Of a DNA stretch of 64,000 bases, positions 1 through 8,129 are shown in pieces. The translations under genes were made by a program, and so were the position numbers. Numbering within the stretch: the stretch's first letter is position 1; each line of letters starts with the position of its first letter. This stretch comes from Mitsuaria sp. 7 (GTDB lineage: Bacteria > Pseudomonadota > Gammaproteobacteria > Burkholderiales > Burkholderiaceae_C), in NCBI RefSeq assembly GCF_001653795.1, contig NZ_CP011514.1, positions 3,676,279 to 3,740,278 on the forward strand, given 5' to 3'. The notes beneath the pieces were generated by a model. It ran no database searches. It saw nothing but the letters and a program-made list of their open reading frames with translations, and was not told the origin of the DNA.

Positions 1-1
1 C

Positions 2-217
2 TCGCTGCACCACGGCGGCGGCGTGGGCATGGGCTACTCCCAGCACAGCGGCGTGGTCATCGTCTGCGACGGCAGCGAAGCGGCCGACAAGCGCATTTCC
101 CGCGTGCTGTGGAACGACCCCGGCACCGGCGTGATGCGCCACGCCGACGCGGGCTACGAGCTGGCGCAGAAGACCGCGCAGGAACGCGGCCTGAAGCTGC
201 CGATGCTGGGCCGCTGA
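2..217 (+). CDS. hutU: Urocanate hydratase, C-terminal part (window edge)
   Basis: This is the last ~71 residues of urocanase, which converts urocanate to imidazolone propionate in the second step of histidine degradation in the cytoplasm. The visible tail contains [15 protein letters not shown] and then [20 protein letters not shown], the conserved end of the urocanase family, and finishes with LPMLGR and a TGA stop. The start lies outside the window. The gene is 52 bp upstream of hutH on the same strand, as expected for a hut operon. No HutC operator or other regulatory site of the operon is visible. Confidence 0.93.
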   Translation, partial: SLHHGGGVGMGYSQHSGVVIVCDGSEAADKRISRVLWNDPGTGVMRHADAGYELAQKTAQERGLKLPMLGR

Positions 218-269
218 GCCACACCCGCCCTTCCCCAGACACCCGAATCAGACTTCGATCCGAGTTCCC

Positions 270-1829
270 ATGACGACTTCCCTTGAACTCATCCCCGGCA
301 AGCTCTCGCTGGAGCAGCTGCGCCGCATCCGCGCCGGCGGCATGACGCTCGCCCTGCATGCCGACGCCTGGCCGGCGATCCGCCGCGGCGCCGCCGTCGT
401 GCAGGCCGCCGCGGCCGGCGACGACCCGGTCTACGGCGTCAACACCGGCTTCGGCAAGCTCGCGTCCAAGCGCATCGGCAAGGACGAGCTGGCCGCGCTG
501 CAGCGCAACCTGATCCGCTCGCACTGCGTCGGTGTCGGCGCGCCTCTGGCGCCGCCGGTCGTCCGGCTGATGCTGGCGATGAAGGCGGCCTCGCTGGCAC
601 GGGGCTACTCCGGCGTGCGCGAGTCGGTGGTGCAGAGCATCCTCGACGCCTTCAACGCCGGCCTCGTGCCCTACGTGCCGGCACAGGGCTCGGTGGGCGC
701 CTCGGGCGACCTGGCGCCGCTGTCGCACATGACGCTGGCGCTGATGGGCGAAGGCGAGATGCTGGTCGACGGCCAGCGCAAGCCCGCGCTCGCGGAACTC
801 GAGAAAGCCGGCCTGAAGCCGCTGGTGCTCGAGGCCAAGGAAGGCCTGGCGCTGATCAACGGCACGCAGACCTCGACGGCGCTCGCGCTCGAAGGCCTGC
901 TGCGCTTCGAGACCGTGTACGCGGCCGCCGTCGTCAGCGGCGCGCTGAGCCTGGACGCCGCGCGCGGCAGCGACGGTCCCTTCGATCCCCGCATCCATGA
1001 GGTGCGCGGCCAGCCCGGCCAGATCGAGACCGCCGCCGCCTACCGCGCGCTGCTGGCCGGCAGCCCGATCCGCCAGTCGCATCGCGACGGCGACGACCGC
1101 GTGCAGGACCCGTACTGCCTGCGCTGCCAGCCGCAGGTGATGGGCGCCTGCCTGGACCAGTCCCGCTACGTGCGCGACGTGCTGCTGCGCGAGGCCAACG
1201 CGGTGACGGACAACCCGCTGGTCTTCGCTCCGGAGGACGGACCGGCGGCGATGGTCTCGGGCGGCAACTTCCACGCCGAGCCGGTGGCGCTGGCCGCCGA
1301 CGCGCTGGCCTGCGCCATCGCCGAAGTCGGCGCGATCGCCGAGCGTCGCATCGCGATGCTGATCGACACCGGCGTCTCGCGCCTGCCCGCGTTCCTGACC
1401 GAGAACGCCGGCCTCAACTCCGGCTTCATGATCGCGCACGTCACCGCCGCGGCGCTGGCCAGCGAGAACAAGTCGCTGGCGCATCCGGCCAGCGTCGACA
1501 GCCTGCCGACCTCCGCCAACCAGGAGGACCACGTCTCGATGGCCACCTTCGGCGCGCGCCGCCTGGGCCCGATGCTGGACAACACCGCGCACATCGTCGC
1601 CATCGAGCTGCTGGCCGCCGCGCAGGGCATCGAGTTCCTGCGCCCGCTGCGCAGCTCCGCGCCGCTGGAGGACGTGCACGCGCTGCTGCGCGAGCAGTGC
1701 CCGGCGATGTCCACCGACCACTACCTGGCGCCCGACATCGAGCGCGCCTTCGTGCTGGTCAACGACGACGGTCCGCGCGGTCCGGCCGCGCTGCTGCGCG
1801 CGCGCACGGAGATGGTCGTGCTGGACTAA
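270..1829 (+). CDS. hutH: Histidine ammonia-lyase
   Basis: This 519-residue enzyme removes ammonia from L-histidine to give urocanate, the first step of the hut pathway. The electrophilic MIO cofactor forms from Ala144-Ser145-Gly146 in [15 protein letters not shown]. The active-site tyrosine is Tyr55 in YGVNTGFG. The conserved [14 protein letters not shown] and [17 protein letters not shown] blocks follow, and the length is normal for the family. It follows hutU on the same strand, so the two are probably co-transcribed. Some related lyases act on Tyr or Phe, but the hutU neighbour argues for histidine. Confidence 0.95.
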   Translation: MTTSLELIPGKLSLEQLRRIRAGGMTLALHADAWPAIRRGAAVVQAAAAGDDPVYGVNTGFGKLASKRIGKDELAALQRNLIRSHCVGVGAPLAPPVVRLMLAMKAASLARGYSGVRESVVQSILDAFNAGLVPYVPAQGSVGASGDLAPLSHMTLALMGEGEMLVDGQRKPALAELEKAGLKPLVLEAKEGLALINGTQTSTALALEGLLRFETVYAAAVVSGALSLDAARGSDGPFDPRIHEVRGQPGQIETAAAYRALLAGSPIRQSHRDGDDRVQDPYCLRCQPQVMGACLDQSRYVRDVLLREANAVTDNPLVFAPEDGPAAMVSGGNFHAEPVALAADALACAIAEVGAIAERRIAMLIDTGVSRLPAFLTENAGLNSGFMIAHVTAAALASENKSLAHPASVDSLPTSANQEDHVSMATFGARRLGPMLDNTAHIVAIELLAAAQGIEFLRPLRSSAPLEDVHALLREQCPAMSTDHYLAPDIERAFVLVNDDGPRGPAALLRARTEMVVLD

Positions 1830-1842
1830 TATCCGGGGCCTC

Positions 1843-1859
1843 GGCGGGCCTCGCCCGCC
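1843..1859 (+). terminator. GC-rich hairpin after hutH
   Basis: A 7-bp perfect stem (GGCGGGC/GCCCGCC) with a CTC loop lies 14 bp after the hutH stop. There is no T-tract, so it may be only a weak or factor-assisted terminator, or an mRNA 3'-end stabiliser. Confidence 0.35.
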
Positions 1860-1878
1860 ACCTCCGCGCGAGTCCCGC

Positions 1879-3252
1879 ATGCCACATACCGCCTCGACGG
1901 CGCGCTCACCGCGCGCCGTCCGCGTTTCCGCCCTCCCCGCGCCGGAACGCGCTTCGCCCCTGCTTGTGCGCTTCGTTGCGAGCCTGTTGCTGCTCATCGC
2001 GGCGATGCTCGTCGCGCCGCACGCTTTCGCCGCGACCAAGGTCGTCTTCGACATCGACATGCGCGAGGAGATCGCCGCCGGCCGCTTTGATCCGACCAAG
2101 GACGTCGTCGGCGTGCGCGGCGGCGCGGCGCCGCTCAACTGGGGACGCTCGCTGGTCGCACCGGCCGCGGGACTCGGCCGCGAGGGGTGGTACAGCGCCA
2201 CCGCCGTCTTCGAACGCATCCCCGCAGGCGGCAACGTGCCCTACAAGTTCCACGTCGAGCATCCCGGCCAGAAGGATCCGGAAGGCGACTGGGAAACGGG
2301 CACCAACCGGTCGCTTGAGCTCGTCTCCGACGAGGTGCGCGTCACGCGCGCCTTCAACGCGCCGGGCGCGCCGATCTCGCTGAGCCGCGCCGGCACGATC
2401 GAACGACTGGCCCCGCTGCCCGGCAACTTCGTCGCCCAGCGTCCGGTGCAGGTCTGGCTGCCGCCCAACTATGAGCGCGAGCCCGAGCGCCGTTATCCGG
2501 TGCTCTATCTGCATGACGGCCAGAACGTCTTCGATGCCGCCGCGGCGGGCGCCGAGTGGCAGGTCGACGAGACCGCGCAGCGCCTGGTCGTCGACGGCCA
2601 GATCCAGCCGTTGATCATCGTGGCGGTGAACAACACCTCGCGTCGCATCGACGAGTACACCGCGACCGCAAGGACGTATGAGGGCCAGACACGTGGAGGC
2701 CTTGCGCCGGCCTATGCGCGCTACCTGATCGAGCAGCTCAAGCCGTCGATCGACGCGCGCTACCGGACCTTGCCCGATGCGGCGCACACGGCGGTGGGCG
2801 GTTCCTCGCTGGGCGGCATCGTGAGCCTGTGGCTGGCGGTGCATCACGGCGATGTCTTCGGCACGGCGCTGGTGGTTTCGCCGTCGCTGTGGTGGGACGA
2901 CGAGTTCCCGATCCGCGACACGCAGAAGACGCCGCTGCCGATGTCGCAGCCGCGTCCGAAGTTGTGGCTGGACATGGGCACGAACGAAGGGCAGGACTCG
3001 ATCAAGCAGCTGCGCAAGTTGCGGGCGGTGTTGTCCGCACGAGGCTGGGCGGGCGCCGACATCGGCTACCTGGAGGCTGAAGGTGCTGGACACGACGAGG
3101 GCAGTTGGGCCGCGCGTGTCGAACCGATGCTGAGATTCGTCGACAAGCAGTTCAACGCGAAGGCCGGCTCGGCCCACAGCACGCAGCAGGACCCCTTCCC
3201 GACGAACGTGCGTTCATCGATGCCACCGGGCCCCGGCACATACACCAAGTGA
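1879..3252 (+). CDS. Secreted alpha/beta-hydrolase, esterase (Fes/esterase D-like)
   Basis: A 457-residue protein with a long N-terminal region ending in a hydrophobic segment (about 28-51, LLVRFVASLLLLIAAML then AHAFA-like residues), consistent with export. Residues ~55-170 resemble a small carbohydrate-binding-like beta domain. Residues ~185-435 form a putative-esterase alpha/beta hydrolase: PVLYLHDGQNVFD at ~207, the nucleophile Ser310 in GGSSLGG, and a candidate catalytic His405 in AEGAGHDE. Enterochelin-esterase-like proteins have this layout, but no siderophore genes are nearby, so the substrate is unknown. It stands alone between hutH and a convergent operon. A shorter start at one of the downstream codons before the signal segment is possible. 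Confidence 0.75.
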   Translation: MPHTASTARSPRAVRVSALPAPERASPLLVRFVASLLLLIAAMLVAPHAFAATKVVFDIDMREEIAAGRFDPTKDVVGVRGGAAPLNWGRSLVAPAAGLGREGWYSATAVFERIPAGGNVPYKFHVEHPGQKDPEGDWETGTNRSLELVSDEVRVTRAFNAPGAPISLSRAGTIERLAPLPGNFVAQRPVQVWLPPNYEREPERRYPVLYLHDGQNVFDAAAAGAEWQVDETAQRLVVDGQIQPLIIVAVNNTSRRIDEYTATARTYEGQTRGGLAPAYARYLIEQLKPSIDARYRTLPDAAHTAVGGSSLGGIVSLWLAVHHGDVFGTALVVSPSLWWDDEFPIRDTQKTPLPMSQPRPKLWLDMGTNEGQDSIKQLRKLRAVLSARGWAGADIGYLEAEGAGHDEGSWAARVEPMLRFVDKQFNAKAGSAHSTQQDPFPTNVRSSMPPGPGTYTK

Positions 3253-3296
3253 CCCTCGCCGTCATCGGTCCCAAACCGATGAAGTCAGCGAGTGCG

Positions 3297-3377
3297 AGTG
3301 GGGCCGGAATGCTGCTGGGGGTTCCCGGAGGGACGCCCCCTGCTGCGTGGAGAGCCCGCGCTTGGCAACCCGCAGTC
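3297..3377 (-). repeat. Dispersed hairpin repeat, copy 1
   Basis: Read on the minus strand this is a copy of the element also found at 16919, 28318 and 62902. Conserved blocks are GACTGCGGG, AGCGCGGGC, CTCCAC, a central hairpin and ATTCCGGCCCCACT. The hairpin arms here are GCAGC.A.GGGGG.TCCC, loop TCC, then GGGA.A.CCCCC.A.GCAGC; the outer stem has one A-A mismatch. It fills the gap between the convergent esterase and clsB genes and reaches the clsB stop codon. Confidence 0.8.
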
Positions 3378-4650
3378 AGTAGCGTCCCGTAGCGCCAGCC
3401 ACCCGCAGGTAGACGTACGCGACCCAAGCGACCAGCGCGCGCCCGAGGAAGCCGCGAATCCCTCGCCCTGCGGTCTGCTCGACGCGCAGGGACTTCGCCA
3501 CTGCGGCGTCGAACTCCCGCCCGACGTCGCCGGCGAACGCGGCGTCGCGCACCACGACGTTCGCTTCGAGATTGAGCAGCAGCGACAGCGGATCGATGTT
3601 GGAGCTGCCGATGGTGGCCCAGTCGTTGTCGACGACGCAGATCTTGGCGTGCAGGAAGGCGGGCGTGTACTCGTAGATCTGCACGCCGTGCCCGAGCAGT
3701 TCGTCGTAGAGCGCGTGCGCGGCGAGCGCGGCGATCTTGTAGTCGACCTTGCCCTGGAGCAGCAGCCGCACCTGGACGCCGCGCTGGGCGGCGTCCTTCA
3801 ACGCACGGCGGAAGCGCTGCCCCGGATAGAAATAGGGCGTGATCAGATCCACCCGCGCGGTCGCGGCGCGGATCGCGTCGACGTAGGCGCGCTCGATCGT
3901 GCGGCGCTGCCGGAGGTTGTCCCGCAGCACGAAAGCCGCGCGCACCGGCGGCAGCCGATCCGGATCACGCCGGCGGTGCTCCCCGCGCGGCATCCGGATA
4001 CGCCGCATCAGGCGCTTCGCGCGCCGCCCCGGCGAGGCGCTGCGGATCATCGCCCGCATCTCGTCGCCGAAGTCGTGGCCCAGCCACGCGCGCGTCCACA
4101 CCGCGCGCGCCGCCTGCTCGATGGCCCGCACCGCCGGCCCGCCGACGCTGACGGCGAAGTCCAGCCGCGGCGTCTCCGTCCGACCGTGGTGCAGGTCCAC
4201 GCGATCGTCGATCACGTTGATGCCGCCGACGAAACCCACGGCCCCGTCGACCACGCACAGCTTCTGATGCAGCCGCCGCAACTGCCCGGGATGCAGCCAG
4301 TTCCACCACCGGTCGATCGGACGGAACACCGCCAGCGCGACCCCCGTGCCTTCGAGCTGCCCGCGCAGCCAGCCCAGGCTGCCCTTCGAGCCGAAACCGT
4401 CCACCACCACCCTCACCCGCACGCCGCGCTGCGCCGCGCGCTTCAGCGCCTCGACGGTCGCGGCGCCGGCCTCGTCGTCATGGAAGATGTAGGTCGCGAG
4501 CCAGACCTCGTGCCCGGCCCGGTCGATCGCCTCGATCTGCGCCGGGAACAGGGCATCGCCGCCGCACAGCAGCCGCACCGCGTTCCCGCCGGTGAAGCTG
4601 GGCTGGGACCCGAGGGTCCAGGGAAAGAGGGGTTCCTGCGGCCGCTTCAA
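3376..4650 (-). CDS. clsB: Cardiolipin synthase B-like phospholipase D protein
   Basis: A PLD-superfamily membrane-lipid synthase, expected to form cardiolipin from phosphatidylglycerol and a second phospholipid at the inner membrane. Two complete HKD motifs are present: HQKLCVVDG...GGIN and HAKICVVDN...GSSN. The spacing and the block DPLSLLLNLEANVVVRD match ClsB. The last gene of an overlapping operon with nudB and the EEP gene. The start is uncertain. A TTG at 4650 overlaps the upstream TGA (TTGA) and keeps the family's N-terminal SFTGGN region, so it is used here. A GTG at 4701 would extend the protein by 17 residues but run 55 bp into the upstream gene. Also possible is a broader PLD-type phosphatidyltransferase role. 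Confidence 0.85.
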   Translation of the reverse strand: MKRPQEPLFPWTLGSQPSFTGGNAVRLLCGGDALFPAQIEAIDRAGHEVWLATYIFHDDEAGAATVEALKRAAQRGVRVRVVVDGFGSKGSLGWLRGQLEGTGVALAVFRPIDRWWNWLHPGQLRRLHQKLCVVDGAVGFVGGINVIDDRVDLHHGRTETPRLDFAVSVGGPAVRAIEQAARAVWTRAWLGHDFGDEMRAMIRSASPGRRAKRLMRRIRMPRGEHRRRDPDRLPPVRAAFVLRDNLRQRRTIERAYVDAIRAATARVDLITPYFYPGQRFRRALKDAAQRGVQVRLLLQGKVDYKIAALAAHALYDELLGHGVQIYEYTPAFLHAKICVVDNDWATIGSSNIDPLSLLLNLEANVVVRDAAFAGDVGREFDAAVAKSLRVEQTAGRGIRGFLGRALVAWVAYVYLRVAGATGRY

Positions 4651-5474
4651 GTCAGCACGAGCTCGGCGAGCAGCGGCAGGTGGTCCGACATGCGCGCCCA
4701 CGCCGGACCGCGCGGCACCTTCATGTCGACGCAGCGCAGGCCGCGCGTGTAGATGCGGTCCAGCGCGAACACCGGCACCCGCGACGGGAAGGTCGGCAGC
4801 GAGCGCTTCGCGCCGGGCAGCATCGCCCGGCTCAGGCCGGTCGTGCGCATGGACTCTTCCAGCCGCTCGCCCCAGTCGTTGAAGTCTCCGGCCACGACCA
4901 GCGGCGCGCCGTGCGGCACGTGGTCCTCGATGAAGGCCGCCAGCTTCTGGATCTGCCGCACCCGGCTGCCATGGATCAACCCCAGATGGGCGACCACGGC
5001 GTGCACCTCGGTGCCCTGCCAGCGCACCGGCACGTGCAGCAGGCCGCGCTGCTCGAAGCGGTGGTCCGACACATCGTGGTGGCCGATATCCCCGAGCGGA
5101 TAACGCGACAGCAGCGCGTTGCCGTGCTCGCCGTGGCGCGTGACCGCGTTGGTGCGATAGGCCACCTCGTAGCCTTCCGGCGCGAGGAACTCCGCCTGGC
5201 CCTGCTCCGGCCAGCCGAACCAGCTCCGGTCGAACTGGCGCGCCTCGCGGTGGTGGAACAGCCGCACCTCCTGCAGGAACACCAGATCCGCATCCAGCGC
5301 CTGCACGCCCATGCCCAGGTTGTGGATCTCCAGGCGCTTGCCCAGCCCCATCCCGCGCACGCCCTTGTGGATGTTGTAGGTCGCCACGCGCAGGCGCCCG
5401 ACGCTGTCCGCCGGCGAGGTGTCCGTGGTCGCCGAATTGGTCAGGGCCGCGTGACGCGGCGTTCGGCGGATCAT
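4647..5474 (-). CDS. Endonuclease/exonuclease/phosphatase family protein
   Basis: A 275-residue EEP-fold hydrolase. Family motifs run in order: VATYNIHKG, FLQEVR, NALLSRYPL, VVAGDFNDWG and the C-terminal SDHLPLLAEL, which supply the metal ligands and the catalytic histidine. Members cleave phosphodiester or phosphomonoester bonds. A position just ahead of a cardiolipin synthase suggests a lipid-related or phospholipase-like substrate, but that is inference. The ATG at 5474 overlaps the nudB stop (ATGA), so translation is probably coupled. The protein ends at the point where clsB begins. Confidence 0.85.
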   Translation of the reverse strand: MIRRTPRHAALTNSATTDTSPADSVGRLRVATYNIHKGVRGMGLGKRLEIHNLGMGVQALDADLVFLQEVRLFHHREARQFDRSWFGWPEQGQAEFLAPEGYEVAYRTNAVTRHGEHGNALLSRYPLGDIGHHDVSDHRFEQRGLLHVPVRWQGTEVHAVVAHLGLIHGSRVRQIQKLAAFIEDHVPHGAPLVVAGDFNDWGERLEESMRTTGLSRAMLPGAKRSLPTFPSRVPVFALDRIYTRGLRCVDMKVPRGPAWARMSDHLPLLAELVLT

Positions 5475-6022
5475 GGGGTGGCCTTTTCTTCGCGCGCCCG
5501 CTGGGCGGGCAACTGCAGGATGGCTTCCGCGTTGGACGGCGAGAAGCACAGGTCGGCCGCCTCGCGCCACGGCAGCCAGCGGAAATCGAGGTGCTCGCGC
5601 GGCGCCAGCGTCACCGCGGTGCCGGACGGCACCGTCAGGCCGAAGACGTGCTCGGTGTTGCGGGTCACGCCCGGGGCGTAGCGGTGGCGCCAGACCGGAT
5701 AGATGTCGTAGACGTTGGCCAGTTGCCAGTCGACCAGCGACGCCGGGGCCAGGTCTTGCACGCGGATGCCGGTTTCCTCCAGCACCTCGCGACTGGCGGT
5801 CTCGCTCAAGGGCTCGTCGAGCGCATCCTTCGACCCGGTCACGCATTGCCAGAAACCGGGTCGGTCGGCACGTTCCAGCATCAGCACGTCCAGCGCGTCG
5901 GTGTGGATCACGACCAGCACGGATTCGGGGATCTTGTAGGCGCGCTCAGCCCGTTCGGCGTCGGCCGTCTGGGCGGCGGCCGGGAGCGGGGTGGCGGCAG
6001 GGGCGAGAGGCACATCGCTCAT
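5471..6022 (-). CDS. nudB: Dihydroneopterin triphosphate diphosphatase (Nudix)
   Basis: A 183-residue Nudix hydrolase expected to remove pyrophosphate from dihydroneopterin triphosphate, an early step of folate synthesis. The Nudix box is VTGSKDALDEPLSETASREV followed by LEETGI. It has one extra residue between G and the first E, a form I associate with betaproteobacterial NudB. The core begins at ~28 (YKIPESVLVVIHT) and the substrate-loop segment FWQCVTGS precedes the box. The first ~25 residues are alanine/proline rich and may be dispensable. First gene of the nudB-EEP-clsB unit. Its ATG at 6022 is the first in-frame ATG that gives a family-sized protein. Confidence 0.85.
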   Translation of the reverse strand: MSDVPLAPAATPLPAAAQTADAERAERAYKIPESVLVVIHTDALDVLMLERADRPGFWQCVTGSKDALDEPLSETASREVLEETGIRVQDLAPASLVDWQLANVYDIYPVWRHRYAPGVTRNTEHVFGLTVPSGTAVTLAPREHLDFRWLPWREAADLCFSPSNAEAILQLPAQRAREEKATP

Positions 6023-6325
6023 AGCGGACAAGCATATCCCAGGGTCATGGCGCGCCCGGCGTGTGCCGGGTCTGGCACGCCGTCGACATGGACTCCCACA
6101 CGCGCGACAAACAGCCGACACGAACGGGCGCATCGCGGCGTCCGACACGTTCGCCGACCCCGCGGGCAACGCTTGTTCACGGTGGACGAACACGGGCGTC
6201 GGCAGATGTGCGGCAGGAAATATAGAAAGTTTGTAGAGCCGTCGGACGCCGCTGCTCATGAGGGCATCCGCCGTGCCGCCCCCCGGAAGAATGGCCTCCA
6301 TCGCTACCACCACCCCGGAGGGGTC
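6023..6325. other. Intergenic region, no gene seen
   Basis: About 300 bp between the divergent nudB and the small gene at 6326. I see no convincing coding frame or RNA gene. The segment around 6215-6240 is relatively AT-rich for the window (gaaatatagaaagtttgtag) and is the likeliest promoter region for the plus-strand genes. Confidence 0.4.
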
Positions 6326-6739
6326 ATGACCACCGTCACCACCACGAACGGCACCGGCGCTCCGCTGGTCGCCTCCCGCCAGCTCGTGAACCGCCCGAGC
6401 GGCAGCTTCGAGATCAACGCCCGCGAATACGGCACCGTCGCCGCCGGCGCGATCGGCCTGGCGCAGGCCGCCTACCAGGGCGGCGAGAACGCCGTCAGCG
6501 CCGTCGTGCACTGGAGCGAGGAAGGCCTGCAGGCGCTGGAGGACGGCGCCAAGGACGTGGGCCATGCGATCTCGACCGGCCTGTCCGAGGTGAAGGAACT
6601 GGCCGGCGACGTGAAGGACGCCGTCGCCAGCGGCACCAGCACGGTGATGAAGGAGGCCGGCGATCTCGGCAGCACCGTCGGCGGCTACCTCGCCGCGGGC
6701 GCCGTCGCCGGCAAGGCGCTGATCGACGAGATCCTCTGA
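6326..6739 (+). CDS. Small Gly/Ala-rich protein of unknown function
   Basis: A 137-residue protein that I do not recognise. It starts at an ATG with the SD-like stretch GGAGGGG just upstream. There is no signal peptide. From residue ~45 the chain is a run of amphipathic, alanine- and glycine-rich helices (EEGLQALEDGAKDVGHAIST, EVKELAGDVKDAVASGTSTV) ending with a glycine/alanine hydrophobic stretch. This resembles stress-type or membrane-associating helical proteins, but that is only a structural impression. It is 2 bp from the lipoprotein gene that follows, so the two are likely co-expressed. Confidence 0.65.
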   Translation: MTTVTTTNGTGAPLVASRQLVNRPSGSFEINAREYGTVAAGAIGLAQAAYQGGENAVSAVVHWSEEGLQALEDGAKDVGHAISTGLSEVKELAGDVKDAVASGTSTVMKEAGDLGSTVGGYLAAGAVAGKALIDEIL

Positions 6740-6741
6740 CC

Positions 6742-7302
6742 ATGCGCGCCGCCGTCGCGATCGCCCTCGTGCTCGTGCTCGGGGTCGGCGCACTGCCGCT
6801 CTCCGGCTGCTCGCTGCTGAGCCCGATGCCCAGCATCGAGCTGGCCAAGGCCACGGCCGGCATGGCGACGATGGCCATCGGCCAGGGGCCGGTGCGCGCC
6901 ACGCAGACCGTGTTCCACGACGCGGCGCTGCCGGAACGCGTCTGCATCGAATACAACCGCGCGCTCGCGCTGCCTGAATTCGTCCCGGCGCTGATCGCCG
7001 AACTGCGCGATCACGAGGTCCAGGCCCGTGTCTTCGAGGCCGGCGTGCGGCCCGGCGACGAGGCCTGCCCCGCCTGGGTCCACTACCAGGGCCTGCAGCA
7101 GTGGGACAAGCCGCCGCTGTCGGACCAGGTCCGGCCCTACCTCGCGCAGGCGACGCTGAGCCTGCACGACGCCGGCGGCCGCCTGATGGCCGCCAGCAGC
7201 TACCGCAGCGACGACGCGACGCTCGGCATGGGCAAGTGGGCCAGCACACGCAACAAGCTCGCTCCGGTGGTGCGCGCGCTGCTCACGGGCTTCGAAGGGT
7301 GA
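6742..7302 (+). CDS. Lipoprotein, probably Sbal_3080 family
   Basis: A 186-residue predicted lipoprotein: a hydrophobic signal followed by lipobox L20-S21-G22-C23. The mature part has VCIEYNRAL, a central CPAWVHYQGLQQWD segment and a C-terminal MGKWASTRNKLAPVVRALL. This order (a short strand with Cys, a Cys-containing middle, a final GKW/F...K block) fits the small-lipoprotein family named Sbal_3080, whose role is unknown. The assignment is from memory of the pattern, not a search. It sits between the unknown gene at 6326 and flgH, all in the same direction, so a three-gene transcript is plausible. Confidence 0.65.
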   Translation: MRAAVAIALVLVLGVGALPLSGCSLLSPMPSIELAKATAGMATMAIGQGPVRATQTVFHDAALPERVCIEYNRALALPEFVPALIAELRDHEVQARVFEAGVRPGDEACPAWVHYQGLQQWDKPPLSDQVRPYLAQATLSLHDAGGRLMAASSYRSDDATLGMGKWASTRNKLAPVVRALLTGFEG

Positions 7303-7345
7303 GCCCGGAACAACGCAGAACAACGATCACATCGACGAGGGAATC

Positions 7346-8044
7346 ATGTTCAACGTTCACACGGCCGCGCAACGCGGCGGACTGCTGCTGGGCGCCGCAC
7401 TCCTGAGCGCCTGCGCCTCGCCGGAGCCGCTGGTGCAGGGCCCGGTGCAGGTGATGCCGCCGCCCGACGGCGCCTATGTCGAGCGCGTCAACAACGGCGC
7501 GATCTACCAGCCCGGCATGGCCGCGGCCTCGCTCTTCACCACCGAGCGTCGCGCACGCCAGGTCGGCGATTCGCTGAAGATCGCCATCAGCGAGTCCCTC
7601 AGCGCCACGCAGAAGAGCAAGACCGACACCAGCCGCGACAACAAGCTCGCGGTCAAGGGACCGGGCGGTTCCAGCAACGTCGGGATCGTCGACCGGCTGC
7701 TCAAGGCCGACGCCACCGCGTCGGGCAGCGACTCGTACAAGGGCAGCGGCGACACCGAGGCCAGCGGCAGCCTCAGCGGGCAGATGGCCGTGTCCGTGAT
7801 CAACGTGCTGCCCAACGGCCACCTCGTCGTCGCCGGGGAACGCAGCATCGCGATGAACGGCGGACTGCAGACGCTGCGTTTCTCGGGCGTCGTCAACCCG
7901 CAGGACATCCGCACGGGCAACCAGGTCCAGTCCGCGGACGTCGTCAACGCGCGGATGGAAATCGCCGGCAAGGGCGAGGTGTCCGAGGCCGCGCGTCGCA
8001 GCTGGCTTCAGCGGGTGTTGACGTCGAGTCTCGCCATCTGGTGA
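7346..8044 (+). CDS. flgH: Flagellar L-ring protein FlgH
   Basis: A 232-residue lipoprotein with lipobox L20-S21-A22-C23. The protein carries FlgH landmarks: the N-terminal region up to NNGAIYQPGMAAASLF, RRARQVGDSLKIAISESLSA, the central SGQMAVSVINVLPNGHLVVA then GER, and LRFSGVVNPQDI ending with WLQRVLTSSLAIW. FlgH forms the outer-membrane ring of the flagellar basal body. No other flg gene is in the window, whereas flgH normally lies between flgG and flgI. It could therefore be a second copy from a lateral system or a relocated gene. An SD-like GAGGGA precedes the ATG. Confidence 0.85.
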   Translation: MFNVHTAAQRGGLLLGAALLSACASPEPLVQGPVQVMPPPDGAYVERVNNGAIYQPGMAAASLFTTERRARQVGDSLKIAISESLSATQKSKTDTSRDNKLAVKGPGGSSNVGIVDRLLKADATASGSDSYKGSGDTEASGSLSGQMAVSVINVLPNGHLVVAGERSIAMNGGLQTLRFSGVVNPQDIRTGNQVQSADVVNARMEIAGKGEVSEAARRSWLQRVLTSSLAIW

Positions 8045-8055
8045 GCACGCAGCGC

Positions 8056-8125
8056 CGGCTCACCCGGCTCACCCGGCTCATCGCGACCTATCGCTGCGCG
8101 GGTGATCGGCGCGGGTGATCGGCGT
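8056..8125. repeat. Short tandem repeats between flgH and the TPR gene
   Basis: The gap between the convergent genes holds two short tandem runs: three copies of a GGCTCACCC-like 9-mer near 8056-8080, and two copies of CGCGGGTGATCGG near 8098-8123. They look like local slippage duplications. No function is evident. Confidence 0.45.
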
Positions 8126-8129
8126 CGAT

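Noticed and set aside
57..2234. A 725-codon open frame antisense to hutH
   Set aside because: It lies opposite a well-conserved gene, is rich in Arg/Ala/Gly/Gln, and has no recognisable domain. Long antisense frames are expected in GC-rich DNA.
3292..4752. A 486-codon open frame antisense to clsB
   Set aside because: The minus strand carries two intact HKD motifs; the plus-strand frame has no domain.
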